Assembly (NCBI RefSeq): GCF_040954835.1
Contig: NC_090723.1
Span: 6,954,001 to 7,018,000 of the forward strand
Direction: 5' to 3'
Length of the DNA stretch: 64,000 nt
Source: Lepisosteus oculatus
Taxonomy: Eukaryota; Chordata; Actinopteri; Semionotiformes; Lepisosteidae
Part shown: piece after piece, positions 50,260-61,865 of the stretch
Layout: each line of letters begins with the position of its first letter
Position numbering within the stretch: the stretch's first letter is position 1
Program-made: the position numbers and the translations under genes
Notes under the pieces: generated by a model
Database searches by the model: none
What the model was told of the DNA's origin: nothing
What the model saw: the letters and a program-made list of their open reading frames with translations, nothing else

Positions 50260-52826
50260 CTGAGTGCAGACGGGACAGAGCACACACCAGACCCAGCTGC
50301 ATTAGTCCCCCACGCGTCCTGCTGGACAGCTGCACAGCCCCACGCAGAAATGACTGATTCACGATCAGCAGAAGGCCTATAGCCCCCCTTGCAAATACTG
50401 CCAACACTCAAACCCGTTTGTCTGGTTTGCTGGTTAATTAGCAAGAGTGCTGCAGACCTTAAGACTGCACCCCTAGCTCTAAAACAGTCTGCAGAAGTAA
50501 AAAACAGTGGCAACACTACATGGTAGCAGGTTTCTAGTATTTCAGCTACCTATTGTATTTTTCCTTTAAATCAACAAAGGAATATCAAGTATTTCTTAGT
50601 GCTACACAAGAAAGTTCTGAGCTGAATTGGCTGTCCTGTGTTTAAATTGCAGAATTACATTCAGCTGCTCAGCATGATGGAGAAGTTGTACTACAGGAGC
50701 AGTTCACCAGAAAGTGAGGTAGGTTACCAGAAACATTGGACTAATTAGGTGGGGTATTTTCAAGTCAAGACATATTTCTTACTCTGATTTTGAGTTTGGC
50801 CACAATTATCCCTCATTCACTTGCAAGTAAAAGGATATTTGATGTCTTGGAAGATGAAAAAGAAGGATACTGTCTCTATCCTTTTCTAGCCTATTAGTTG
50901 AACCATGTGCTGGGACTAATCATATATCATGTCAGTGATCATAAAGTATCTACCAAGTATAGAATTGCTTTTACAGCACTAAGACTAATGCTCTATGGAT
51001 AATATCCCATGGATAGGTCTGGGTAGAGAGCTGTATCAGCATGTATAGGCTGCAAAGGGAACAGGTCATTCCATGCCGAAAGGTAAAAACCTCTGAAAAA
51101 GGCCTCACAGCTGAAACAGTTTTTTCTCTACTTCTCCGAATCGAATGAGCCTTTGCATATCCCATGGGTGTCAGAAATGCGTGAGCTCAAGGCTCCCCGA
51201 TCCATATCCTTTTCACCCTAGTGGCTTGCAAAGGCTTACATATCCACTGTGAATTGTTTGCAAGTAACCTTCAAAATTGCAACCCGTTATGATGCTTAAA
51301 ACAAAAACATCTTCAGTCCCAATTAATTAAGGGTGCAATTAAGTAACTAGATGGAATGAAAGTCAGCGGGCATTTAGAAACGTTTCAGCCTGAGAATGTC
51401 TGAAAAAGCTCTATCGTGTCTATTTTCCCTCTCTAACTTTGTGTAAGGCAGTTCAGATATAGCCTGCCAGCATGAAACCTCTAAGACACAAATGACAGGT
51501 CCTTCAGAATGTAATTATTGAGCATGGGCACCTTGCAGTGTGGAGCTCTCACAGCTCCACATTTAATGAGATTCAGAATAACACTAAGCTCTAACAGTAA
51601 GAAATTTGGCTTGTTGCTGCACATTCCCAAGTTGCTCTTTTTCTTCCAGTAGGTGGCACTATGGAACTACATCAAGATTGTATTGCAGTGCATGAAATTG
51701 TAAATAAGAGTAACTGCAGGGGTTTTGTGGAGGTCACTAATACAATCCTGACATTGTACTTGAAAACGGATCCTGAAATGCCTAAGAAAGCACATCAGCA
51801 GTCCCTCTATCTTGCAGCTGTGTGTTTCTCCGACCTGCTCCATTATCAAACTGTACAATGTCCAGTCTGGCATCGAGCCACACGTTTTGCATTCATCTCA
51901 GTGCTTCTCAGGCCAATTCTCAAGCTGTAATACAGAACAATCCCCACAGAGGTCTGTGCTTTTTCTCTGCTCATAACAAAGAATGTGTTGTGCAGCTGTG
52001 GCCTGAACTGGAGCAAAGCTGAGCCATTTCTGAGCTGTACTCTTAACTGTACTATGAATTGGCATGTTAATGCTAAAAGGAAGACAACAATACTGTAATA
52101 GGGGAATATTATTTTGTGGGTTAATCAGGACTGGAGATTTAATCTCCATAGATCTTGCAAATGGTCACTTTTAGACCCAAATCTAAGTAGGCTTTACTAA
52201 ATCTGATTTCAGACACTAAAAGTGATCAGCCTCCATCTATCCCTTAGCCTAAGACAAATCCCCAACATCAATCACAAAACTATAACTCTACACTACCCTC
52301 CTCAGCACTATACTGTGCTTAAACCTGACCCTCACCCCTGCCCATGTGTGCAGACAATGCTAACAAGTGCGTTTTTAGGGAGTTTCATAAAAGGTAGACT
52401 CTGGTAGCTTTGGAACAGTGAAACTGCTCATGTTTTACTGCGATCGATACAATAAAATAAAAAATAACAAAACATTTCTTTGTCATCACAAAATGGGGTT
52501 GCCTTAATCGCAACAGAAAGAGCCCCACCTTACTGAAATAAGACAGCATGGATACAACATACAAGTGGGAAAAAAATCCCAAACACGAAATGGAGCAGGC
52601 ACCAACACACTGGATGGAGGTACTGTGCCAATGTGCCATCACGTGGGGGCTTGATGCAAAAACACAACCACAGGTGCGGAGCTGCTGTGCAAATTGTGGA
52701 CCCCTGTGGAAGGGAGGGGTGATGGACTGCAGTGCCTCTGGCCAATAGCTCCAGTGCAGAGTGTGTGCTCATTCAGTATGACGGGGCTCTGGCCTCAGCC
52801 TCGACCCCGATCCCATGCCCGCTCAC
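50260..52826 (-). other. samd14: samd14 intron
   Basis: GT-AG intron of 2.6 kb. A good CTCF-like motif (CCAGTAGGTGGCACT) lies at 51646-51660. No repeat was identified with confidence. Confidence 0.75.
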
Positions 52827-52982
52827 CTTTAGCTTGCTCCCATCCAGCTGGAGCAGCTGCTCCCCATCGATGTCCCTGGCAGTGAACTCGGGGATGTACT
52901 GCTCCATGTTCAGGCCCGTCAGCCACTGGCACACCTGCTGGGTGCTCCAGGTCGACACCAGGCACAGAGGCTCGTCCAGGAG
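52827..52982 (-). CDS. samd14: samd14 exon encoding most of the SAM domain
   Basis: The exon encodes visible residues 307-358. After LLDEPLCLVS comes the SAM domain: TWSTQQVCQWLTGLNMEQYI, then PEFTARDIDGEQLLQLDGSK and LK. The pattern W-x(4)-V-x-x-W-L, the central IDG and the LLxLDxxKLK motif are all present, so the five-helix fold should be intact. The acceptor is TGCCCCCCAG and the donor AAG|GTGAGC. It starts and ends between codons; the 156-bp length happens to equal the last exon. Confidence 0.95.
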
Positions 52983-53933
52983 CTGGGGGGCACAGGGCAA
53001 AAATGGGGTTCATCTTCAGTGGTTCCTGCACCATGCTCTATACTGAGCCGCCTCACTGTGTCCCATTCTAAGGGAAATGTCAGAGTCTGGCCACCACTCA
53101 CTTAATGCACTGCCCTTGAAAGCAAAAACATGTGTGTGCAATGTAACACGTAAGTGAAAAATTATAACTTAGGTACCATTCTTTACATTTTTCTGTAACT
53201 AGAAAAAGAATGACTCGCATGTACAAATGCAAGATGCATGAGGAATGTAGAGAATGGTCCTGACGAGGCTGGAGGGGAACTAAAATGTCACCCCCCCCAC
53301 ATACTGGTATTTTCTTGATTGCACTCAGTGCTGGCAGAGCAAAGCAGTGATTTGCAAAGCCTTTTCCCAGTTAAGGGGGGTGATGAGCAAGGCAGCCTGC
53401 TGACTAATTAATCTGCGATGTGTTCCTTGCAGACAAGAGATGGGTTCTACACTTTCTGGAAGACGCAGCCCATGGGCCTGGTGTTCAGTCAGTGAAGGTG
53501 AGGGCAGAGCCACTGGCACTCAGCTGTATAAGTCCTAAAACCACTAATCCTCCAGCACACTGCATGGCTGATTAACACGGGGAGTTAGTTTACTGGAAGT
53601 AATTGATTTCTCAATCATTGTGCAACCATGTCTGACACACTTGGCTTTTCAGAGGGCATGATTATTCACTAGGCAGAAGGAGTTTAACTCATTTCAAACC
53701 TGCTGTTAAGATATTTTGTAAAAAAGGCTGCCCATATTCTTGTACATTTAAAAAAAACCTTAGTTTAGTTCACAAAGTTGCAATGCTCATAATCAAACGT
53801 GAAAAAGGCGTTATGCTGTTCTCGTGTTCTCGGTGCACTTATGATGTTCTCATCAAATTGAGTATTAATCTTTTTTTTTTGTCTGCTAAAACACAGGTCT
53901 TTAAGCCCCTGCTGAAATTCAGCTTTGACTCAC
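52983..53933 (-). other. samd14: samd14 intron
   Basis: GT-AG intron of 951 bases with a C-run at about 53291 and T-runs. Nothing else is recognised. Confidence 0.7.
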
Positions 53934-54047
53934 CTCGTCAGATGACTGGGAGAGTGTCTGGTACGGGTGCGAGGATTTGGAATCAGCCATTGACCCACTG
54001 GACACGCGAGGACTCCGGGGACAGAAGTCATCACTTAAGGTGGACTC
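53934..54047 (-). CDS. samd14: samd14 exon (linker before SAM)
   Basis: The exon encodes visible residues 269-306, beginning ESTLSDDF and ending SHPYQTLSQSSDE, directly before the SAM exon. It is serine-rich and probably disordered. ESTLSDD and the YxTLSQSSDE block match my recollection of mammalian SAMD14 (KSASQ-ESTLSDD and YHTLSQSSDE), which identifies this exon although it is not part of a long open frame. The 38-codon length has phase 0 on both sides. The acceptor is CACCGACAG and the donor GAG|GTGAGT. Confidence 0.9.
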
Positions 54048-56366
54048 CTGTCGGTGGGGAGGCAAAAGCAATTAACCGATATCATGAGACCTAATGTAAT
54101 CACTGGACAGCCATGCGGTAAGCAGAGCTCCATATTATATTTAATAGCTTCTCCATGTAGCTAGTGTGCACTCAACACAACCCCAAGCATGCGAAAGGCA
54201 TTAATACAGCAGCTTGGCCTTGTGCATCACACACAACCTGGTGCTGCTGTCAAGTACATTTTCCTGTAGCACACCTACAAGAACATCACAGTACAATATG
54301 TTACAATCCAGTTCAGTGCATTTCAGTGGTGTTTAGTTTTATGATATTGCCGTTCCAGTTGTGCCAAGGAATCTTTTTTTATGCTTCAGATAAAAGATCC
54401 TTCTTAACTTTCAAACAACTTGTGGTTATGATTCAGCTGAGCCAGGGACCAATTATTTCAAACATCTAAAATCAAAAGTGAAAAATGAAGACGGCTTCAG
54501 CTGCTCTCCGGGCTTTGCTGACAGCTTACTAAGCAGATCAAAGACTGGGGGAGGACCGCATGGTAGCTGACAGTCACTGCTGCGGCTGATCCGAAGTGTC
54601 CCACTGGACCACCGGGCTTATCCGCATTCCCAAATCCTAGGAAGGGTATGGGAGCACAGGGAATCTGCAGGCTCTTTGGGACCAGCTATCCCACACAAGC
54701 CATGCTGACCTTGGTCGTCACATATCGTCTTTAATCTCTCCCATTATGGAGGAGCAAAGCCAGCTTGACTAAACAGAACAGTCCACAGGCCATGGGACTG
54801 ACCATTTGAGGCAGGATGAGGTGGAAGTTCAACTTCGATCTGCTGTTTTTGCTCTGGTATCCTTCGTACATCTATGCACATTCTTAACATCTGAATATCA
54901 GGCGCTAATTAATGCTGGGCTGAATCAGAGCTATCATGGGATTCTTCATAGGCGATGGGTCTAAAATAAATAAAACCAGCCAAGACCAAAACACTGGCCT
55001 TATAAAGAACTTAACCTGGAACCACACTAGTGGTTTCAAATTAAAGCACCTGGTATGCACTCTGCACAAACAACTAGGGACACATGTCCACATCCGCCCC
55101 GTCCTCTGTGCTCGTATTTCTTAAGGGCACCTGTGTGTATAATAAAAACCTGTTTCAACTGTGCACAACCAGCAACGGTGTTTTTCCTAATGCAGGCTTA
55201 TTAGAAAGCTATTTTGCTACACTGCTGGGGAACATTTAATGGACCTGTTTTCATGGGAGGTTTTAATTGCTTTGTAGATCAAGGCTAAGAGGACACCTCT
55301 AATCCGTAAACACAACAAATGGTTTTACATTAGGAGCAGAGCCGCTCACCTTACAGCATAGCACATTAGCACAGGACTGATCGCCTTCCATCTAGCAGCC
55401 AAGGGCTGATCACAGCATCCTGGGATATTATTATGCCTTTTATCCTTACAATACATACAAATGTGTATTTTTTTTTATTTAATAACCAATGATCTTATTA
55501 GTGCGGCGGTGTATTTTTTTGTGTGATAAATGCTCATATCAGTTTGGAATTGTTTAAGGCTGGTCTCAAGGCATGATGAGAACCTAAAGACCTGCAGATG
55601 TGCACATGTGAAGACCAACACCTGGAAGAGCCATGAGGTCCACAGAACTGCAGAGTAGCCTGTACTGGGTGAGTTTATATACTTGCAGTCGCCTCAGAGA
55701 AAAAATATCTCTGTAATAGTCTGTCTCTGAGCATCTGTGTGCCCTGTGGAATTCAAGTCAGCTGCACAGACGTTTCCAGACAGGTTCATCTCGGAGATGC
55801 CTGGAAGGATTTAAACTTGTCCTGAACAAGTAGTGGCCCAGACCTACTGCCTGTTAGTAGCCTGATCTGTGACTCTGCCTGCTTTGAGGCAGTTTAGGCT
55901 CACTGCACTTGAATCTGGCACAGGGGACAAGGAACTAAAGCACTTTTCTGGTCACTCTGCTAGCCATGGCCTGCCCTTCTGTTTAAAGCAGTGGTTATCC
56001 ACTACTGATTAAACAGCACTGGCGCAGGTCAGTTCTTTAAAGCCTAGACTATGGAATGAAAGGAGAGTAGAGACCCGATTATCCGACCTTACCGGGACCG
56101 ATAGTATGTTGGATAATCGAAAATGTCAGATAATGTGGAAACTGAGTAGATAAATCATAGATTAAAGGAAGCGTCTGGGTAACACGACATCAGTAGCAGT
56201 TGTCTCCTCTTGTTGTTGAAGAAGGCCATTGCCGCTTCGAGAGCCTGACCCCTTGGACTTGCATGCCTGTGTGTCACTGTTCTCAGTGATTTACCTTCCT
56301 GTGTGCGCACCCCGAGTTAAGGACAGCTTAACCAAAAGTGTGCTTTGCTCTTCGTTTTCTCTCCAG

Positions 56367-56434
56367 GGCCTGCTGCCCTCACCCCAGAACCCCGAGCCCC
56401 CGCGCTCACAAACACCAGCACTGGAGTTACCAAG
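56367..56434 (+). other. exon-like island on the + strand (antisense to samd14)
   Basis: The acceptor CGTTTTCTCTCCAG is followed by 68 GC-rich bases with codon-like composition (GLLPSPQNPEPPRSQTPALE when read in the open frame) and the donor CCAAG|GTAACA. The surroundings are AT-rich. It could be an exon of an antisense transcript, perhaps one starting at the CpG island at 45.8 kb, or a chance arrangement. The protein is not recognised. Confidence 0.25.
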
Positions 56435-56439
56435 GTAAC
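56426..56439. promoter_or_regulatory. X-box perfect palindrome (RFX type)
   Basis: GTTACCAAGGTAAC is a perfect 14-bp palindrome with the RFX X-box half-sites GTTACC and GGTAAC separated by two bases. It overlaps the donor of the exon-like island. Confidence 0.5.
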
Positions 56440-58084
56440 AGTGGGACCGAAAGTGGGTCAGCCGCAGCCCTCACACGGCCCCGCTCGTTTATAACACCAT
56501 GTTAACGAGCAGCAGCTTCACAAAACTACCCAGCCTGAACCTGGTGGCCTGAGAGCTTCCCAGACACCAGGGGCTACTGTTCACCCCAGGTCTAGTCCAG
56601 GCAACTCTTGTTCTGATAATCTTATGGGTCTGTCATTAATCTCTTACAATATAGAACAGAATTATACATGCTGATTATGTATGGGGGGGGGGGGTTTATT
56701 GAAAAGGATTTCTTTAAAATCCAATGCTGTTGTTTAGAAAACTACTTTATTCCTGCTGCTAGAACAACAGCTACTTCCAGTAATTTAAAAGTAAAATAAA
56801 TCTTGGTCTGTTCCTCAACGTGTTAGTTTAAAATATTTTATTGCTGTGCCAGATAATTAATGCTTTTGCCAGCTTAGTGTTTGTTGGTTAAAAGTGTCTT
56901 TACCTATTTTTTTTATTCAGTTGTTTAAACTGAATGGGCAGGTTACAAACATGGTCCAGATGCCATTTCAAGCAAATGCTCCCAACTGAAAAGGTAAAGT
57001 ACAGGTTCATATTTCTGGCTGTTGTGTTGTGTTAAGTAAGGACAGACTTGGTTTAACATTTGCAGTTTGAAAGAGCTGACCAATGTCTGGAACACAGACA
57101 TCAATCTACCTCAACATGTGGAGTTAACTGTATTGGACTCGTGACTGACTTTCATTAAATTACCCTTAAAATCCCCATAATTAAATCTGCCTCCCTCAGC
57201 TTTGTATCTGTGAGTCTCAGGACTGAAGCGGAGTCTATTGCACTGGCTTCAGAAATCCCACTTACAGAGCACTTAGTTTCAGCACTATTACATGACAGCT
57301 CTCAGGACATTTCTGTTGATGCTGGAGTATTGAGGCCACTGGCTCACACCTGAAATTAACTTTTTCAGTATGCCGGTGATTTTTAACTCGGGTGGATTTG
57401 GTAACTAAGGCAAAGAGCATCTAAAATGTATTAGTTTTCCTCCAAATGTATGGTTGTTTTTAGTGACAGGAAATGTAAATTTCACATGGCACAAATTACT
57501 TTGTGATTGGTGGGGGGGGGGGAATCACAAACAAAACTGTCTTAATTGTGATGTAGATCTGCTCAGCTGTAAGCTATTAAATTCTAGAATAAAAACAAAC
57601 AAATCTCTCAGTTCATTAAATGTTATTGTTCAACCCCCAAATACAATTAAGAGAAGCTGAGACCTAATCATGTAATTGTCTTCACGATACCTCAAGCCAG
57701 TGTCAGTTTAATCAGACTGCAGCAATTACAATGGACAAAAAGTGCTGTAGCACCTTAAAGGGAATATCTGACATTTCACTCCTGCATTCCTGTGTCTGGT
57801 CCTGAGTTTTTTTTGCTCCTATGGAAACAGCAATGCCTCGGCTCTTCCCCCGTTAGGCAAGAGACAAGCAGGCTGACAGATCAGGTTTGTGCGCCGTCTG
57901 GGAACAGAGATGTGCTTTTGAAACATCTGAAAAAGAAGGGGGAGGCTTATAGCTCTGACATTTTCTTCCTCCTCTTGTTTTAATTTAAAATAAATAAAAT
58001 AAAATGATTCTTATTATACAGAGAGTCCAGTATTTTTTTCCTTTCCATTTTTGTGCACATTTTAGAAGCAGTGTTAAAAGGTGT

Positions 58085-58265
58085 GGTGTGGAGGTGAGCA
58101 TCGTGGTCCCACAGCTCTGGAGTCCGGGGTTCAATTCTGAAAAGGGATTCCTTGTGTCTCTTAGAGACATGCTGTCTTGGTAAATTAATCCCTCTGAATT
58201 ACCCATACATCCCTACCACGTGCCCTGTTCTTCTGGGTTTCTTCTCACAGATTTTACCTGAAGGC
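58085..58265 (+). repeat. degenerate tRNA-derived fish SINE
   Basis: CCCACAGCTCTGGAGTCCGG and GGGTTCAATTC (box B-like) followed by TTCTTCTGGGTTTCTTCTCA match the common fish repeat with the pattern 'cacagctcc...gggttc(g/a)a...gggtttcctcccac'. The copy is diverged, lacks the end of the element, and lies in a samd14 intron. Confidence 0.55.
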
Positions 58266-58540
58266 ATAACTGAAACATACGCTCTGCCATAAAGGGACTG
58301 TGCTGGATTTCTGTTTCAGAACACACACCTTTTCTCCCCATTTAAGACCGCAAGCTTGTTGGCCTTTTACAGTACGTTGGTGCAGATTCTAGCCCATTCT
58401 TGCTAGAATTTGTCACCGCAGAATAAAATTTCCAGCCCCTAAATCTGGGGCTAGTACAAGCTTTATAGGAGCAGGGCAAGCAAGTTAGAAGAGCCTTTCA
58501 AGATCAAGGTGCCTCCAGCTGGGCGTGCGCCGCGGCCTAC

Positions 58541-58700
58541 CTGAGAGTTGGACTTGCGGGGGCTGCAGCTCTGGGACGCGGTCTTGGGGGAGCAGGAGGG
58601 GGTACTGCTGGAGGAGGCCGACCCCTTGGTGCTGTCGGTAAACCAGGAGAAAGGCACGAACGGGGACCCTGAGGACCGGGAGGGGCTCTCCGACGGCTCC
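58541..58700 (-). CDS. samd14: samd14 exon (FSWFTDS block)
   Basis: The exon encodes the last base of codon 215 and visible residues 216-268: EPSESPSRSSGSPFVPFSWF, TDSTKGSASSSSTPSCSPKT, then ASQSCSPRKSNSQ. The FVPFSWFTDSxKGSASS block is the most distinctive SAMD14 segment outside the SAM domain. It matches the human sequence as I recall it almost residue for residue. The serine/proline-rich remainder has many possible phosphorylation sites. The acceptor is CCCCTGCAG and the donor CAG|GTAGGC. Confidence 0.95.
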
Positions 58701-59233
58701 CTGCAGGGGACGCACAGGGGGAAGTCATGGCGGAGCAGGGGCACGTGAATGAGTGGAAACATGAGCAGGGAGACTGCAAGACGGCCTTGACTAGGCTACA
58801 CTGGGGAAGGGGGTGACCCCCTCTAAATCATGGGTTATTTAAAACATTAGGAAATGATAAAAACCAAGCAAATAAGCAAAGTAGGACTTAAATTGATGAG
58901 CACACTTAGGAAGGAAATCTAAATGTTAGCAAGGATAGAAATTGAGGCCTAAAACCAAACCTATATAATAAATTATAATAGAATTGACAATAACTGCAAG
59001 ACTGAAAAATAAGCTGCATGTGTCACAGGCTGCCATCAGTTCCCAGTAGGTACATGATGTGATGAAGCACACCCATCCTAAGTCCTTTTCTATGTAGTAG
59101 CTGCTGTCAATCACCTGTAAAGTACTTAACTATGAGCGTGCAGGCCCATTAAACAGCGACTATGTGCACATGGATTGACTGTACCGCTCCTGCAGTGCCA
59201 CTGAGACGTGAGCTGGGGAGCCAAGAATCTTAC
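58701..59233 (-). other. samd14: samd14 intron
   Basis: GT-AG intron of 533 bases; nothing recognised in it. Confidence 0.75.
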
Positions 59234-59302
59234 CTGCTTCCCACTGATAACCTATTGGACTTCTCCTTCCTGACCTTCCCATAGGAGCGGCGCAGTGTGA
59301 CC
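59234..59302 (-). CDS. samd14: samd14 exon (basic segment)
   Basis: The exon encodes the end of codon 192, visible residues 193-214 (VTLRRSYGKVRKEKSNRLSV, GS) and two bases of codon 215. This basic segment follows KKTKRRFLDLG of the preceding exon and continues the VTLRR..KSRKEK..NRLS..SRE pattern of mammalian SAMD14. It is 69 bp, with acceptor TTCCTCCTACAG and donor CAG|GTAAGA. It is too short to stand out as an open frame and was placed by homology and phase. Confidence 0.9.
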
Positions 59303-59485
59303 CTGTAGGAGGAAGGGAGAAGGTGACCAATACTGCAGAAATTAATCTTTAATCACCTCTACCTTGCTACTTCAGCCCTTTTTTTGTGCAGGGGATTCAC
59401 CATTTATAAGTGTACCAGTCAGTGTTTGTCCATGCAGTGCAGAGACCCAGGAGTCTCTGCCCTTAACCCCGATCGACTGGCTCAC

Positions 59486-59573
59486 CCCAGATCCAGGAAT
59501 CTTCTCTTGGTCTTCTTATCCAAGATGACCGTGGGGCTCCTGGGTTCTGCAGGGCTGGTGTCCCGGCTGTCAT
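59486..59573 (-). CDS. samd14: samd14 exon (KKTKRRFLDLG)
   Basis: The exon encodes the end of codon 163, visible residues 164-191 (DSRDTSPAEPRSPTVILDKK, TKRRFLDL) and two bases of codon 192. The pattern DDSRD.SP.EP.SPT...LDKKT.R.FLDLG matches mammalian SAMD14 as I recall it. It is 88 bp, with acceptor GGTGTTTCAG and donor GG|GTGAGC. The intron to the next exon is only 183 bases. Confidence 0.92.
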
Positions 59574-60782
59574 CTGAAACACCAGCACAGCCATGACACC
59601 TTGAGGGTAATCCAGTATCCCTTTGATGGGATACAGGAAACTTAACTGTGTCACAGCATTAACTGCAGCCCACAGCAATACACTCTCCACTGCTCAATAT
59701 GTGTTCTCTAGCACTCACATAATGCACAAGCCAATACATATTGACATTTAACAAAGAGTTGCCACTTCTGTGTGTTTCATCCAGACAGGATGATACAATA
59801 CAAATAGAGTCTTATATAGCACCATTCGTGTCTACACTTCCCAGAGGGTATAACAAAAATAAAAGCTAAAAAGATGCCGTGAAATTGAAATCAAACCCAT
59901 CTACTATACTGGAGTTTCTAAATGTGAGCTGGAGGGGAGCAGTGAAAGAAAAGAGCAAGATAGCTGAAAGATAGCTGTCCAGCTGTTTTCAAAGGGTGGT
60001 TGTGTGCGTCAGGATAAGGGTCCCTCATCACTGGTGACACAATCGTCATAACCTGACAGAAAAGGTTGCGTGACCTCTACTGAGATATGTCATTAATGTG
60101 ACACCTGTTGTGATGTGCACTAAGGGTCACACGGCCTCTACTGCAACACCTAACACTGTTTACATTGCCTCTACTACGATGATAAAGAGCCTGTGTCATG
60201 TCTGCTACAATGTCCGCTGGAGACACTATCTGTTAACTGTGGAAAAAGGGAAAGTTAATATAACAATTCTCTTGTACACCAACACTGACTTACAGCAGTA
60301 TTTGATATACATTTATGCACACGCTAACCACAGTGCTGAAATAATTATGATGTACACACGATAAGGTCACTTCTCTGCACAAAGGTTAGTGGGAGTTTAA
60401 AAAGTTAACGTCCCCTCTTGTTAAAGTCTTTTTCAAGAAACAGATTACATTTTTAGGATTTTGCAAAAAGCTAGATATGGCCCCATGGTCTCTTCTCTTT
60501 TGTGATCTTATATTCCTATTGGGGTGGTATCTTTGTCATGCATGTTCTCTGTGTGTTCATGTGGGTTTTTACCGATTGCTCTGGGTTCCTTCCCCAGTCC
60601 GAGACATATGGTACGTTAACTGGCCTCTGGAAAGACTGGCCCTGGTGTGAGTGCGTGGTTTCTGTCTGTGTGTGCCCTGTGATGGTCCAAGGTGGATCCC
60701 CCTAGTGACCCTGTACCGGATGAAGCTGGTTCAGACCAGTGCAGAACGGGGATTTGGGGTGTGCCCACAGCACGCCTCGTAC
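59574..60782 (-). other. samd14: samd14 intron with SINE 3' part
   Basis: GT-AG intron of 1.2 kb; the donor GTACGA is weak beyond GT. A SINE fragment at 60515-60738 starts 45 bases from the donor. Confidence 0.75.
60515..60738 (+). repeat. fish SINE 3' part next to a samd14 donor
   Basis: CATGTTCTCTGTGTGTTCAT, then GCTCTGGGTTCCTTCCCCAG and TCCGAGACATATGGTACGTT, TAACTGGCCTCTGGAAAGACTGGCC-like text (split here), GTGTGCCCTGTGATGG, and TGACCCTGTACCGGATGAAG with GGTTCAGA. These are, in order, the conserved blocks of a very common fish repeat ending 'gaccctgtactggataagcggttcaga'. It is moderately diverged, antisense to samd14, and stops 45 bases from the exon boundary. Confidence 0.75.
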
Positions 60783-61110
60783 CTTCGCTCTCCGTGCGGC
60801 GCTCCCTGCGCATGTACACGGGCGAGCCGTCGGAGCTGGGGCAGGACTTGGAGGGCGAGCTGGTGGGCGTGGAGCCCAGGGCCTCCTGGGACGAAGCGTT
60901 GGTCAGCTGCTGGTAGCGGGTGCGGGAGGCAGGGGGCGCCGCCTCGCCCTCCTCTAGGCTGCGGCGCACCACGGAGGTGTCGAAGGAGAAGGCCGGGCCC
61001 CGGTGGACGGGCGAGGAGGCCAGCAGGGAGTCCGGAGAGGGCGAGGAGCGTAGCGCGGAGTGCAGGGGCGAGCGCATGCTGTGGAGCGGGCTGCCGTGGC
61101 TGTCCGACGA
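60783..61110 (-). CDS. samd14: samd14 exon (SPLHS repeats, Ser/Pro-rich)
   Basis: The exon encodes visible residues 54-162 and the first base of codon 163. It begins SSDSHGSPLHSMRSPLHSAL, a doubled SPLHS motif. It continues through FSFDTSVVRRSLEEGEAAPP and RYQQLTNASSQEALG, and ends KSCPSSDGSPVYMRRERRTE, SE. The order SPLH..RSPLHS, LRRSLDE, TRYxxLxNAxSxE, PSSDxSPxxxRR matches mammalian SAMD14. It is largely disordered by composition. At 328 bp it is the largest visible exon; the acceptor is TGCGCTGCAG and the donor GAAG|GTACGA. Confidence 0.95.
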
Positions 61111-61865
61111 CTGCAGCGCACGCACAGACGAGAGAGAGAGCAGAGGTCACATCTCTACCAGTCCCCCCTCCATTCCTGTACTTCATCATCCATTATTTTA
61201 CTGCACTGTGATTAGATCTCGGACTTAATTCATGAAGTATATGTTGCTAGATGCTAGTTTCTTGCAAACTCTTGTTTTTAATGGGAATACTTTTAAATTC
61301 CTGGTCAACTTGAACTTCTAAGAACCTTCAGATGATAACTAAAATGGTTAAAAGAAAATTGGGAAGTACAAAACAAAATGCTTGCATTTTATGACAAAGT
61401 AACAATTGCAGCTTCAAAACATATTTGTTTTTATCTCTCCAAAGTGAAGCTGAAATAAGGCAGTTGTGAGCCTGGACTATTTGACATAAGTGGACTATTA
61501 GACCACGGTGAATAACACCCACACTGTAATAATACTTCCCTGGGCCAAGAGGTTTATGAGTGGCACTAGGGTGAGTGTGGCTTAATTGTAAAATAACAAA
61601 CAGCAGACAGAAGTGGGAAGTATAGGGAAGTGAATTTAAGACCAAGAACAGAGGTCACTTTACGCAAAGGGTTGTGGAAGTGTGGAGCAAGCTACCCAGC
61701 TGCTTTGCTAAAGCAGAAACCTTGGCTTCAATCAACAAACGCCTACTAACTATGATGAAAGAAGCCACTACAAGGAAACAAGCCGGGTGGGCTAAATGGC
61801 CCGTGTTCTTAAGGGCTGGGAGATGGCCAGGACAGTCCCCCTGAGGGGCGCGCGGCTCTGCGAAC
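61111..61865 (-). other. samd14: samd14 intron
   Basis: Intron of 755 bases with acceptor TGCGCTGCAG and an unusual donor GTTCGC. Nothing else recognised. Confidence 0.7.

Larger units (their letters stand above)
54048..58540 (-). other. samd14: samd14 intron with exon-like antisense island
   Basis: GT-AG intron of 4.5 kb. The blocks at 54490-54800 and 55200-55440 have mixed composition and could be conserved regulatory sequence. At 56367-56434 there is an exon-like GC-rich island with good splice signals on the + strand, ending in an X-box palindrome. A tRNA-SINE fragment lies at 58085-58265. Confidence 0.7.
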
